NCBI GenBank assembly: GCA_965653225.1
Contig: CBFGZI010000104.1
Span: 1-13,703 of the forward strand
Source of the DNA: JALZDI01 sp965653225
GTDB taxonomy: Bacteria; Actinomycetota; Actinomycetes; Propionibacteriales; Nocardioidaceae
DNA: 13,703 nt
Direction of reading: 5' to 3'
Shown piece after piece: positions 5,607 through 13,273 of this stretch (positions within the stretch are counted from its first letter, which is position 1; the number at the start of each line of letters is the position of its first letter). The notes under the pieces were generated by a model that saw nothing but the letters and a program-made list of their open reading frames with translations, made no database searches and was not told where the DNA came from. Both the position numbers and the translations under genes were made by a program.

Positions 5607-6704
5607 GTGGCGATCAGGAGGGCCCGCGCGGCCGACGAGGAGGCCAAGCGCGCGGCCAGCATGGTGCGGCTGCCCGCGCGCCGGCTGACGCCGATGGCCG
5701 CACTGGGACGCCGGGTGCTGTACGCGCTGGGCCTGCTGGCGGCGATCGTGCTGCTCGTCTGGGCCGACCTCGACGGCTACGTAGACAACGTCGACCCGAC
5801 GAAGAAGGTGTCGCACCTCGAGGCGATCTACTACGCCACGGTGACGATGACCACGACCGGCTACGGCGACATCGTGCCGTACACGACGGCGGCCCGGATG
5901 GTGAACGCGTTCCTGGTCACGCCGCTGAGGATCATGTTCCTGGTGCTGCTGGTCGGCACCACGCTCGAGGTGCTTACCAGCCAGACGCGCGACCTGTGGC
6001 GGGTCGGACGATGGAGGAAGACGATGCAGGACCACGTCGTGGTCGTCGGCTACGGCACCAAGGGACGCAGCGCGGTCACCACGCTGCTCAGCAACGACAT
6101 GCCGAAGGACTCGATCGTGGTGGTCGACGCGAGCGCCACTGCCCTCGAGGACGCGAACGCACACGGGCTGGCCATCGTCGTCGGCGACGGCACCCGCCGA
6201 GACGTGCTCCAGAACGCCGAGGTGAGGCGGGCGCGACAGGTCGTCATCACCCTCGACCGAGACGACTCCGCGGTCCTGGCCACACTGACGGTCCGCCAGC
6301 TCAACCCCGACGCCTACGTGGTCGTCGCCGTACGCGAGCAGGACAACGTGCCGCTGGTGCGGCAGAGCGGGGCCGACGCCGTCATCACCTCCTCCGAGGC
6401 GGTGGGCCGCCTGCTGGGGCTGTCCACGATGAGCCCGAGCCTGGGTTCGGTGCTGGAGGACCTGCTGGCCTACGGCGAGGGCCTCGAGGTGGCCGAGCGG
6501 CAGCTGCTTGCCGGTGAGGTCGGCAAGCAGCCGCAGTCGTTGCCCGACCAGGTGGTCGCGGTGATCCGCGACGGCTACGTGTACCGCTACTACGAGCCCA
6601 CGGTGACCCAGCTGCAGCGGGGCGACCGGCTGGTCGTGATCCGGCCGGCCGAGGAGCAGCCGTGGGCGCCACGTCCGGGCACCCACGAGCACGAGGTTCC
6701 CTAG
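5607..6704 (+). CDS. Two-TM RCK potassium channel (Kch/MthK-like)
   Basis: 365 residues with a GTG start. TM1 is about 37-53, followed by a pore helix and selectivity filter TTTGYGD (82-88) and TM2 about 98-122. It forms a tetrameric 2-TM channel. The cytosolic RCK domain begins with HVVVVGYGTKG (143-153), a Rossmann nucleotide-binding TrkA-N fold with acidic VVVDAS (171-176) and GDGTRRDVL (193-201). A TrkA-C-like segment follows (about 290-347). Ion gating by nucleotide or cation binding is expected from the family; the specific ligand is unknown. No strong Shine-Dalgarno is needed, as the promoter appears leaderless. It is divergent from the exported protein/two-component operon, with the operator between them, so it may be co-controlled by that system. 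It converges on the FUSC gene with a 25-bp gap. In-frame ATGs at residues 19 and 30 are less likely starts. Confidence 0.93.
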   Translation: MAIRRARAADEEAKRAASMVRLPARRLTPMAALGRRVLYALGLLAAIVLLVWADLDGYVDNVDPTKKVSHLEAIYYATVTMTTTGYGDIVPYTTAARMVNAFLVTPLRIMFLVLLVGTTLEVLTSQTRDLWRVGRWRKTMQDHVVVVGYGTKGRSAVTTLLSNDMPKDSIVVVDASATALEDANAHGLAIVVGDGTRRDVLQNAEVRRARQVVITLDRDDSAVLATLTVRQLNPDAYVVVAVREQDNVPLVRQSGADAVITSSEAVGRLLGLSTMSPSLGSVLEDLLAYGEGLEVAERQLLAGEVGKQPQSLPDQVVAVIRDGYVYRYYEPTVTQLQRGDRLVVIRPAEEQPWAPRPGTHEHEVP

Positions 6705-6729
6705 GCGGCGCCCCCGGGCCGGACGGTCG

Positions 6730-7968
6730 TCAGCCGGCGGGTGCGGGCGGGGCCGGCATGAGCTCTCGTGCCTCGTCCGCGGTCAGCCCGGTCAGCTGCA
6801 GCAGGTCGACCACGATCGAGCGCACCTGCGCCAGCACCACCGCCGCCGACAGGCCGCCCTGCAGGGTCTGGATCGCGGTCTGCTCGGCGATGTCGGCGAG
6901 CATGTCGCCGGCAGCGGTCGGCATGCGGCCGGCCGCGAACTCCTCCGCGATCACGTCGGCGGCGTCGGCCACCCGGTCGACCAGCGCGAGGTAGGACTCG
7001 GGCACGCTCTCGCCGGCGCGCGTGACGGCCACCATGCGGCGTACCAGCACGCGCGTGTTGCGGATCGCACGGTCCAGCGGCACCACCAGCGAGGCCATCC
7101 TGCGTACAGCGGGGCGGTGGCGGCGGCGCCACGGCGACGAACGCACGACGTCGAGGCCCTCGCGGGCGGCTGCGCGCAGGTCGTCGAGCGCCGTCTCCGT
7201 GGCCCGCGCGTCCTCCAGGGTCGCGACCGCGTGGGCGACGTCTCCCTCCTCGACGCTGTCCGTGGCCGCGCGCAGCAGGCGGGCGAGGTCGCGCACGATG
7301 CGTGCGGCCTGCTCGCGGGGCCGCCGCAGCGGGGCGCGGGGTACGACCGTGGCGGCCACCAGCGCCACGGCTCCGCCGACGACCGCGTCGAGCCACCGGC
7401 TCAGGCCCGCGTCGGGGTTGGGCAGCAGGATGGCCACGATCACCGACTGCACCGCAGCCTGGCTGACCAGCAGGTTCCCGGCGTCCAGCAGCACCGCGGC
7501 GGACATGGCCACTGCGACGATCACCACGATCTGCCACACGCCGGTGCCGACCCAGTGGATGAACAGGTCGGCGATACCGACCCCGAGGGCGACGCCGACC
7601 GTGACCTCGGCCACCCGGCGCAGCCGCTGGCCGTACGTCACGCCGAGGCACACGATGGCCGCCACCGGCGCCAGGAACGGCTGGGAGTGCCCAAGCAGCT
7701 GCGAGGCGGCCAGCCACGCCACGCCGGCGGCGACGGCGCACTGCCCGATCTGCCAGCCGCGCACGCGCAGCCGCTGCAGCCGCTGCCGCATGGACAGGCG
7801 CCCGCGGGCCCACACCCGAGGGCCCAGGTCGCCGAGCCGTCCGCCCATGTGTCCGCCCATGTATCCGCCCAGGCGGACGCCGGCCGTGCCGGGCTGCGGG
7901 CCCGGCTCGGCGTCGCCAGGCGGGCTGTCGGCCCGGGTGCGCTCGTGCGCGGTCACAGCGGACATCAT
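6730..7968 (-). CDS. FUSC-family (aromatic acid exporter-like) inner membrane protein
   Basis: 412 residues. The N-terminal 60 or so are disordered and Gly-rich (GGYMGGHMGGRLG). About six membrane segments follow between roughly 75 and 209, with the FUSC-type loop QPFLAPVAAIVCLGVTYG and RLRRVAEVTVGVALG. A long helical cytosolic domain runs from 211 to the end. This half-size arrangement is common for FUSC/DUF939-like proteins in Actinobacteria and is thought to act in efflux of aromatic or other organic acids; substrate here is unknown. The start is uncertain: two adjacent ATGs at 7968 and 7965, no clear ribosome-binding site, and a possible later start at residue 60 (7791), which would drop the disordered repeat region. 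It follows the DUF456 gene by about 53 nt on the same strand and may share its transcript. Confidence 0.82.
   Translation of the reverse strand: MMSAVTAHERTRADSPPGDAEPGPQPGTAGVRLGGYMGGHMGGRLGDLGPRVWARGRLSMRQRLQRLRVRGWQIGQCAVAAGVAWLAASQLLGHSQPFLAPVAAIVCLGVTYGQRLRRVAEVTVGVALGVGIADLFIHWVGTGVWQIVVIVAVAMSAAVLLDAGNLLVSQAAVQSVIVAILLPNPDAGLSRWLDAVVGGAVALVAATVVPRAPLRRPREQAARIVRDLARLLRAATDSVEEGDVAHAVATLEDARATETALDDLRAAAREGLDVVRSSPWRRRHRPAVRRMASLVVPLDRAIRNTRVLVRRMVAVTRAGESVPESYLALVDRVADAADVIAEEFAAGRMPTAAGDMLADIAEQTAIQTLQGGLSAAVVLAQVRSIVVDLLQLTGLTADEARELMPAPPAPAG
7840..7875 (-). repeat. 12-bp tandem repeat in the FUSC N-terminus
   Basis: Three tandem 12-mers (TCCGCCCATGTG, TCCGCCCATGTA, TCCGCCCAGGCG on the plus strand) encode the GGYMGGHMGG stretch on the minus strand. 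They are in frame, so copy-number change would not break the gene. Confidence 0.6.
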
Positions 7969-8021
7969 GGCCGCCCGTAGGTGTCTGTCCCAAGCCCCCC
8001 GCTGAAGTGGTCAGCCTCTGG

Positions 8022-8504
8022 TCAGGTGGTGGTGGCCACGCTGAGCCAGGTCATCGCCGCGACCAGGGCCCCGGCCAGCTCGACCAGGAGCGACACGCCG
8101 GCGGCCTTGGCGGCCACGATGGTGGCCCGCCAGGCGTCGTCGTGCGTACGCAGCCGCTGCCGCTCGCTCAGGTAGACACCGACCAGGAAGCCCAGCACGA
8201 GCCCGATGACCGGCACGACGAAGAACCCGACGAGCCCGAGGAGGCCGCCGAGCACGATCGAGCGCCGGGGAACGCCGCTGGCGCGCAGCCGCCGGTCGGG
8301 TATGACGTACTTCACCACCTGGGCGGTCGCGATGCTGACCGTCGCCACGGCGAGCACCACCCACCCCAGCGCCGTCTTCGTGGCCAGCGCCCAGACCAGG
8401 ATCGCGCCCCAGACCAGGACCGCACCCGGCAGGACGGGTACGACGACGCCCACCAGGCCGACCATGATGGCCAGGCCGACCACTACCTCGCCCGCCGCGC
8501 TCAC
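8022..8504 (-). CDS. DUF456 family membrane protein
   Basis: 160 residues from the preferred GTG at 8504 (MSAAGEVVVGLAIM). Several hydrophobic segments fill the protein, with the DUF456 hallmark VGLVGVVVPVLPGAVLVWGAILVWAL near the N-terminus and GLLGLVGFFVVPVIGLVLGFLVGVYLSE in the middle. The latter Gly-rich hairpin-like membrane pair resembles glycine-zipper segments. Function of the family is unknown. The longer GTG start at 8525 is possible. I prefer 8504 because it fits the family N-terminus and has CAGACT, a weak -10-like box, 7 nt upstream, compatible with a leaderless start. It precedes the FUSC gene on the same strand, with a strong hairpin separating it from the DUF7455 gene. Confidence 0.85.
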   Translation of the reverse strand: MSAAGEVVVGLAIMVGLVGVVVPVLPGAVLVWGAILVWALATKTALGWVVLAVATVSIATAQVVKYVIPDRRLRASGVPRRSIVLGGLLGLVGFFVVPVIGLVLGFLVGVYLSERQRLRTHDDAWRATIVAAKAAGVSLLVELAGALVAAMTWLSVATTT

Positions 8505-8534
8505 GCTGCCGAGTCTGCCCCACACGCAGACACG

Positions 8535-8568
8535 ACGACGGCGGCCACATGCTGGTGACCGCCGTCGT
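8535..8568 (-). terminator. Strong hairpin downstream of the DUF7455 gene
   Basis: A perfect 10-bp stem (ACGACGGCGG, 8535-8544, with CCGCCGTCGT, 8559-8568) continues inward with a 4-bp stem CCAC/GGTG around loop ATGCT, with a single-base bulge. It lies 55 nt after the minus-strand gene ending at 8623 and before the DUF456 start. There is no T tract, but it is one of the most stable structures in the window. Most likely a terminator. Confidence 0.55.
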
Positions 8569-8622
8569 GAAGTCTTGGCTGTGTAGTTACGCGGTTACGC
8601 CTCGGATACCGCTGTGCTGCGC

Positions 8623-8853
8623 TCAGCGCTCCTCGGAGCCGGCCGTGGCCGGGGTTTCGGCCAACCGCGAGGTCTCGTCCTGGATGTTGAGTGCGACGGA
8701 GCGGAGCTTGTCGGCGTGCTCGCGGCCGTGGTGGGCGCAGAAGAGCAGCTCGCCGCCGCCGGCGAGCTCTACGCGAATGTAGGCCTGAGCGCCGCACCGG
8801 TCACAACGGTCCTCGGCAGTCAGGGATGGACCCGGGGCTACTGCTGTGGTCAC
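8623..8853 (-). CDS. DUF7455-type small zinc-ribbon-like protein
   Basis: 76 residues with a GTG start. The core CDRCGAQAYIRVEL...GGELLFCAHHGREH has two cysteines as CxxC (C17, C20) plus a later Cys-Ala-His-His (about 39-42), an arrangement that could chelate one zinc. The motif is characteristic of a small actinobacterial family of unknown function (DUF7455) commonly found beside the topoisomerase IV/principal sigma factor region, as in Streptomyces near hrdB and parE. AGAGG lies 6 nt before the GTG. It is divergent from parE across a 470-bp intergenic region. Family name is from memory of the motif, not a search. Confidence 0.82.
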   Translation of the reverse strand: MTTAVAPGPSLTAEDRCDRCGAQAYIRVELAGGGELLFCAHHGREHADKLRSVALNIQDETSRLAETPATAGSEER

Positions 8854-9323
8854 GTATGGCCTCTTTCCGACTCGGTGTCAGGCTCCACAGACGACAACAT
8901 CCAAACATCTCGAATGCTTCCCGGGCTGTGGGGCCCTTTGTGCGGTTGTGACGCAACTGCGGTGGTGCGTTGTAGGAATGGTGCCCTCGAATCGGTCAGC
9001 TGGTGCGCATTTTCCAGAATCTGGTGCGGGCTTGTGAGTATTACCCTGCTGCAGACCCTGCCACACGCAGGCAATGTCACGAGCACGTCACACCGGCGGT
9101 GAACGGTTGTCCACAGGCTGCCACTGAGCCTGCGGCGGGGGTGCCAGTGAGGCTGCCAGTCAGCCTGCCGGGCGAGCCTCCCGCCCCGGGCGTGTCGCGG
9201 CGCGGACCGAGGGCCCGATGCGTCGCTCACCGGCGTGGATGGCCGGGTCGCGGGGGTGCGCCCGGGTAGCCTTGCGGCGCGCCCGTCGCGTCAGCCAGTG
9301 TTCACCCAGAGCCAAGGAGCAGC
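8854..9323. other. 470-bp divergent intergenic region upstream of parE
   Basis: No convincing gene was found. The open frames crossing it lack start signals and coding bias. It should hold the promoters of the DUF7455 gene (minus) and parE (plus). TAGCCT (9267-9272) is a TANNNT -10 candidate for parE giving a leader of about 45 nt, and AAGGAG precedes the parE GTG at 9324. The part around 8880-9110 is noticeably less GC-rich than the genes around it, as expected of promoter DNA. The repeats at 9119-9165 are listed separately. Confidence 0.5.
9119..9165 (+). repeat. Three imperfect 12-bp repeats upstream of parE
   Basis: TGCCACTGAGCC (9119-9130), TGCCAGTGAGGC (9142-9153) and TGCCAGTCAGCC (9154-9165) differ at one or two positions each. 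The last two are directly adjacent, and copies 1 and 2 start 23 bp apart (about two helical turns). They could be protein-binding sites controlling parE or simply a local duplication. Confidence 0.45.
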
Positions 9324-11408
9324 GTGCCAGCCCAGGGGGCCCAGACCAGCGTGGACAACACCTACAACGCACACCACCTCCTCGTCCTCGAGGGGCTGGA
9401 GGCGGTCCGCAAGCGCCCCGGCATGTACGTCGGCTCGACCGACACGCGCGGGCTGATGCACTGCCTGTGGGAGATCATCGACAACGCCGTCGACGAGGCC
9501 CTCGGCGGCTTCTGCGACGACATCGAGGTGGTGCTGCACCCCGACGGCTCGGCGGAGGTGTGCGACAACGGCCGGGGCATCCCGGTCGACAAGGAGCCCC
9601 GCACCGGCCTCAGCGGTGTCGAGGTCGTGTTCACCAAGCTGCACGCCGGCGGCAAGTTCGGCGGCGGGTCCTACATCGCCACCGGCGGCCTGCACGGCGT
9701 CGGCTCGTCGGTGGTCAACGCGCTGTCCGCGCGGCTCGACGTCGAGGTCGACCGTTCGCCCGCGACCCAGGGCATGTCGTTCCGGCGCGGCGCGCCCGGC
9801 GTGTTCTCCGGCGAGGGCCCCAAGGCCGACTTCAAGGCGCAGTCGGGCCTGCACAAGGGCAAGCGGGTCAAGAAGGGCGTGACCGGTACCCGGGTCCGGT
9901 TCTGGCCCGACCGGCAGATCTTCACCAAGGACGCCGCCTTCAGCTACGACGAGCTGGTCACCCGGGCGCGGCAGACGTCGTTCCTGGTGCCGGGGCTCGA
10001 GCTGGTCATCCGCGACGAGCGCGGGAAAGAGCCGCTCGAGGAGCGCTTCCGCCACGACGGCGGCATCGCGGAGTTCTGCGACTACCTCGCCGCCGACGAG
10101 CCGGTGACCGACGTGATCCGGCTGCAGGGCAGCGACAACTTCACCGAGACCGTGCCGCTGCTCGACGAGCAGGGCCACATGACCCCGCAGGACGTCGAGC
10201 GCGAGCTGGGCGTCGACATCGCGCTGCGCTGGGGCACCGGCTACGAGACCGAGATCCGCTCGTTCGTCAACATCATCGCCACCCCCAAGGGCGGCACCCA
10301 CATACAGGGGTTCGAGCAGGCCCTGACCAAGACGCTCAACCAGGTGCTGAAGTCCACGCGGACGCTGCGCTCGGGTGAGCCGGAGGTGATCAAGGACGAC
10401 GTGCTCGAGGGCCTCACCGCGGTGGTCACGGTCCGCCTCGCCGAGCCGCAGTTCGAGGGGCAGACCAAGGAGGTGCTGGGCACCCCGCCGGTGCGGCGCA
10501 TCGTCAACACCATCGTCTCGCGCGAGCTGAAGGCCTTCCTGACCAGCACCAAGCGCGGGCAGAAGCCGCAGGCCAAGGCGGTGCTGGAGAAGGTGGCCGG
10601 CGCGTCCCGGGCCCGTCTCGCCGCACGGCAGCACCGCGAGACCCAGCGGCGCAAGAACGCCCTGGAGTCCAGCGCGCTGCCGGCCAAGCTGGCCGACTGC
10701 CGCAGCAACGACGTCGACCGCAGCGAGCTGTTCATCGTCGAGGGCGACTCCGCTCTGGGCACGGCCAAGCTGGCTCGCGACTCCGAGTTCCAGGCCCTGC
10801 TGCCGATCCGCGGCAAGATCCTCAACACGCAGAAGGCGTCGGTGGCCGACACGCTCAAGAACGCCGAGTGCAGCGCGATCATCCAGGTGGTCGGCGCCGG
10901 CAGCGGACGCACGTTCGACATCGAGCAGGCGCGCTACGGCAAGGTCATCTTCATGGCCGACGCCGACTCCGACGGCGCCCACATCCGCTGCCTGCTTGCG
11001 ACCCTGTTCTTCAGGTACATGCCCGACCTGATCACCCAGGGCCGGGTGTTCTCCGCCGTGCCCCCGCTGCACCGCATCGAGCTGTCCAACCCGAAGAAGG
11101 GCATGGACAAGTACGTCTACACCTACTCCGACGCCGAGCTGCAGCGGAAGCTGGCCGAGCTGTCGAAGAAGAACGTGCGCTGGAAGGACCCCGTGCAGCG
11201 CTACAAGGGCCTGGGGGAGATGGACGCCGACCAGCTCGCCGAGACCACCATGGACCCCCGGCAACGCACGCTGCGCCGGATCACCGTCGACGACGGCGAG
11301 CAGGCGGCGACGGTGTTCGAGCTGCTGATGGGCAACGACGTGGCGCCCCGCAAGGAGTTCATCGTGCAGGGGGCCTACGAGCTCGACGCCGACCGGATCG
11401 ACGCCTGA
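9324..11408 (+). CDS. parE: DNA topoisomerase IV subunit B (type IIA topoisomerase ATPase subunit)
   Basis: 694 residues with a GTG start after AAGGAG. The GHKL ATPase domain has RKRPGMYVG (30-37), catalytic E50 and N54 in WEIIDNAVDEA, DNGRGIP (81-87) and GGLHGVGSSVVNAL (121-134). The transducer lysine is in TPKGGTH (about 321-326). The TOPRIM domain has EGDSALGTAK (473-482), LLPIRGKILN and the metal-binding DADSDG (546-551). The C-terminus has the conserved GLGEMDADQL. Together with a ParC/GyrA2 subunit (not in this window) it decatenates chromosomes using ATP. EGDSALGTAK instead of the GyrB form EGDSAGGSAK, the length, and the DUF7455 neighbour point to the actinobacterial ParE-type paralogue rather than GyrB. 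A rhomboid gene follows after 17 nt. No frameshift or missing catalytic residue. Confidence 0.95.
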   Translation: MPAQGAQTSVDNTYNAHHLLVLEGLEAVRKRPGMYVGSTDTRGLMHCLWEIIDNAVDEALGGFCDDIEVVLHPDGSAEVCDNGRGIPVDKEPRTGLSGVEVVFTKLHAGGKFGGGSYIATGGLHGVGSSVVNALSARLDVEVDRSPATQGMSFRRGAPGVFSGEGPKADFKAQSGLHKGKRVKKGVTGTRVRFWPDRQIFTKDAAFSYDELVTRARQTSFLVPGLELVIRDERGKEPLEERFRHDGGIAEFCDYLAADEPVTDVIRLQGSDNFTETVPLLDEQGHMTPQDVERELGVDIALRWGTGYETEIRSFVNIIATPKGGTHIQGFEQALTKTLNQVLKSTRTLRSGEPEVIKDDVLEGLTAVVTVRLAEPQFEGQTKEVLGTPPVRRIVNTIVSRELKAFLTSTKRGQKPQAKAVLEKVAGASRARLAARQHRETQRRKNALESSALPAKLADCRSNDVDRSELFIVEGDSALGTAKLARDSEFQALLPIRGKILNTQKASVADTLKNAECSAIIQVVGAGSGRTFDIEQARYGKVIFMADADSDGAHIRCLLATLFFRYMPDLITQGRVFSAVPPLHRIELSNPKKGMDKYVYTYSDAELQRKLAELSKKNVRWKDPVQRYKGLGEMDADQLAETTMDPRQRTLRRITVDDGEQAATVFELLMGNDVAPRKEFIVQGAYELDADRIDA

Positions 11409-11413
11409 CCACG

Positions 11414-11419
11414 TAACCT
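11414..11419 (+). promoter_or_regulatory. Candidate leaderless -10 box for the rhomboid gene
   Basis: TAACCT lies in the 17-nt gap after the parE stop, exactly 6 nt before the ATG at 11426. No ribosome-binding site is visible there. This is the same TANNNT-N6-start layout as at the channel gene, so the rhomboid gene may have its own leaderless transcript despite sitting directly behind parE. Confidence 0.5.
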
Positions 11420-11425
11420 GGCTGC

Positions 11426-12025
11426 ATGACCGTCGGGGGTGTCCGATCCGTCGCGCGCCGCGGCGGGCCGCTGCGCAAGGTCGCACCGATCCTGGTGCTC
11501 GTCGGCGTCATGTGGGCACTGGAGCTGCTCGACACGGCCATGGGCTACCCGCTGGACGCGTACGGCATCAGGCCGCGCACCGAGGACGGGCTCATCGGTA
11601 TCGGGCTCGCTCCGTTCCTGCACTACGGGCTCGGCCACCTGCTGGCCAACACCGTCGCGCTGCTGGTGCTCGGTGCGCTTGTGCTGCTGACCTCGCCGTA
11701 CTTCTGGATTCTCACGGTGTCGGTGACGCTGTTCGGCGGGCTCGGGGTGTGGCTCACCGGCGACCCCCACACGGTGGTGCTCGGCGCGTCGGGGCTGGTG
11801 TACGGCTACGCCGCCTACCTGGTCGCGCTCGGGATCCTGCGGCGAAGCCTGACCAACATCCTGGTCGCGGTTCTCGTCGTCGTGCTGTACGGCGGCTTCG
11901 TGATCGGCATGTTCCCGGGCCAGGCGGGGATCTCCTGGCAGGGCCACCTGTTCGGCGCGGTCGTGGGCGTGCTGGTCGCGTTCTGGCACGCACGGACCGC
12001 CCCACGGCGCAGTGTGACCGCATAA
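11426..12025 (+). CDS. Rhomboid family intramembrane serine protease
   Basis: 199 residues with about six membrane segments between 20 and 188. The catalytic dyad is visible: nucleophile S122 in VVLGASGLVYGY (GASG motif) and H174 in SWQGHLFGAVVG. The oxyanion-type residues H71 and N75 in GLGHLLANT are also present, so it should be an active intramembrane protease that cleaves transmembrane substrates. Substrate unknown. Its N-terminus is short and basic, without an extra zinc-ribbon domain. It follows parE by 17 nt with a leaderless promoter candidate, so co-regulation with parE is not certain. A weak inverted repeat GCCCG/CGGGC (12026-12047) follows the stop. Confidence 0.93.
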   Translation: MTVGGVRSVARRGGPLRKVAPILVLVGVMWALELLDTAMGYPLDAYGIRPRTEDGLIGIGLAPFLHYGLGHLLANTVALLVLGALVLLTSPYFWILTVSVTLFGGLGVWLTGDPHTVVLGASGLVYGYAAYLVALGILRRSLTNILVAVLVVVLYGGFVIGMFPGQAGISWQGHLFGAVVGVLVAFWHARTAPRRSVTA

Positions 12026-12078
12026 GCCCGAATGGTCCTGCGCGGGCGAGCCCCGTTGTGCGTCACTGTCGGTCAGGA

Positions 12079-12187
12079 ATGACTACCCAGGGCCATTGAA
12101 CGTTCTTCTATCCCGGCGGAAGGCTCGAAGAAGTGGCCGCCGACGTGGGGTCCGCGGCCGCCGCTAGTGGGGGCGGGAGGCATCCTC
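12079..12187 (+). promoter_or_regulatory. Conserved leader element, copy A
   Basis: The core at 12079-12110 (ATGACTAC, then GCCATTGAA, then TTC and CTA) matches the core at 13302-13333 at 24 of 32 positions, with no gap. Both cores lie about 105-109 nt before the start codon of an exported protein. Further down, copy A has a hairpin candidate GGCCGC (12135-12140) with GCGGCC (12154-12159) in the same relative place as a hairpin in copy B. It may be an operator with promoter or a structured 5' leader RNA; no known riboswitch consensus was recognised. Confidence 0.5.
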
Positions 12188-13261
12188 ATGGCCAGTCCGC
12201 GGCACCGCCGCATCTCTTTTTTCACCGCGTTGCTCGCTCCGGCGGTGTTGTCCGTCGGGCTGCTGGTCGCGTCGGCGGTTCCGGCGCAGGCGATCGCCGT
12301 CGGCTCCCGGTCGCCGATCCCAGGCGAGGAGAACGTGCCCGTCGGTACAAACGTCACCGTGACCTTCGACGTAGCCGCGCTCGGAGTGAACGGCGCCACG
12401 TTCACGCTCGAACGAACCGTGGGCGGAGTCGCGGTGCCCGCCACCGTGTCGGGTTCAGGTGCCACCTGGACGCTGAACCCGAACGCCGACCTGCAGCCGG
12501 GTATCACCTACACGGCCAGCCTGGAGACCGGCATCACCGACGCCGCGTTGGTGCCGTTGCCGGCGGAGTCCTGGGACTTCACCACCACCGGCACGCCCGT
12601 GGCCACCGCGCCGACGGTGACCAACCGAAGCCCTGCTGCCGGCGCTACTGGCGTGAACACGCAGGTGACGGTCTCGGTGACGTTCAGCGAGGCGGTTCAG
12701 GGGGTCAGCGGCTCGACGTTCACCCTCGAGCGGACGTCTAGCGGTGCGCCAGTGTCGGCGGTCGTGTTCCAGCGCGGTGTGTCGAACACCTGGAGCCTCA
12801 ACCCGGACACCCCGCTGGTGGACGGGGTGTCCTATACGGCGAGCCTCATCGGCGGACCGGCCGGCATCCGTGACCTCGCGGACAACCCGCTTGCCGACAG
12901 CTCCTGGTCGTTCCGTACCGGTGGAGGGGTCGGCACGGTTCGCCCCGTGGTGCTCTCGCGCTTCCCGCGGCCCGGGGCGACCGGGGTCAACCGCCTGACG
13001 GACGTGCAGGTGAGGTTCAGCGAGTCCGTGCGCCGGGTCAACGACGCCACCTTCACGCTCACCGACACGCGTACCGGTAACGACGTGCTGGCGACGGTGT
13101 CCCGCCTCGGCAGCTCCCGCCAGTGGGTGCTCGAACCCAACCGCGCCCTGCGACGCGGCACCCGCTACACGGCACGCCTGTTCGGCGGGAGAGCGGGCAT
13201 CCAGGACCTCAGCGGCAACCCGCTTCGGTCGACGACCTGGAGCTTCCGCACCCGGTTCTGA
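12188..13261 (+). CDS. Secreted protein of three SbsA-type Ig-like (Big_5) domains
   Basis: 357 residues. A signal peptide (residues 1-35, RHRR then a hydrophobic core, cleavage after AQA) is followed by three tandem Ig-like domains at about 36-134, 142-244 and 252-355. Each has the repeat pattern (R/S)P..GATGVN, V.FSE.V, FTL..T..G, W.L.P...L..G..YTA.L and a closing W-S/D-F-T/R-T. Domains 2 and 3 also share GG.AGI.DL..NPL. This matches the Big_5 family found in cell-surface and adhesin-like proteins. No enzyme domain, LPXTG, lipobox or C-terminal membrane anchor is present; the chain ends exactly with domain 3, so it is probably released or held non-covalently. Domain 3 is markedly Arg-rich. 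ATG 12188 is chosen because GGGAGG lies 7 nt upstream; an in-frame GTG at 12167 is less likely. Confidence 0.88.
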   Translation: MASPRHRRISFFTALLAPAVLSVGLLVASAVPAQAIAVGSRSPIPGEENVPVGTNVTVTFDVAALGVNGATFTLERTVGGVAVPATVSGSGATWTLNPNADLQPGITYTASLETGITDAALVPLPAESWDFTTTGTPVATAPTVTNRSPAAGATGVNTQVTVSVTFSEAVQGVSGSTFTLERTSSGAPVSAVVFQRGVSNTWSLNPDTPLVDGVSYTASLIGGPAGIRDLADNPLADSSWSFRTGGGVGTVRPVVLSRFPRPGATGVNRLTDVQVRFSESVRRVNDATFTLTDTRTGNDVLATVSRLGSSRQWVLEPNRALRRGTRYTARLFGGRAGIQDLSGNPLRSTTWSFRTRF

Positions 13262-13273
13262 GACGGGCCAACC

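Noticed and set aside
5571..6692. A 373-codon minus-strand frame opposite the K+ channel
   Set aside because: The plus-strand frame contains the pore signature TTGYGD and an RCK domain; the antisense product has no family features.
6701..7993. A 430-codon minus-strand frame overlapping the FUSC gene in another phase
   Set aside because: Its translation is an Arg/Gly/Pro-rich shadow, while the other frame shows ordered membrane segments typical of FUSC proteins.
8580..8596. Tandem GTTACGCG/GTTACGCC near the end of the DUF7455 gene
   Set aside because: Two 8-bp units only, with no context suggesting function.
9291..11486. A 731-codon minus-strand open frame opposite parE
   Set aside because: It is a GC-bias shadow: parE on the other strand has every family motif, and the antisense translation is low-complexity Leu/Gly/Val/His/Arg with no recognisable domain.
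12079..12187. Possible known riboswitch (c-di-GMP, c-di-AMP, cobalamin) ahead of the Ig-domain protein
   Set aside because: No conserved core of those classes could be recognised by eye; a covariance-model search would be decisive.
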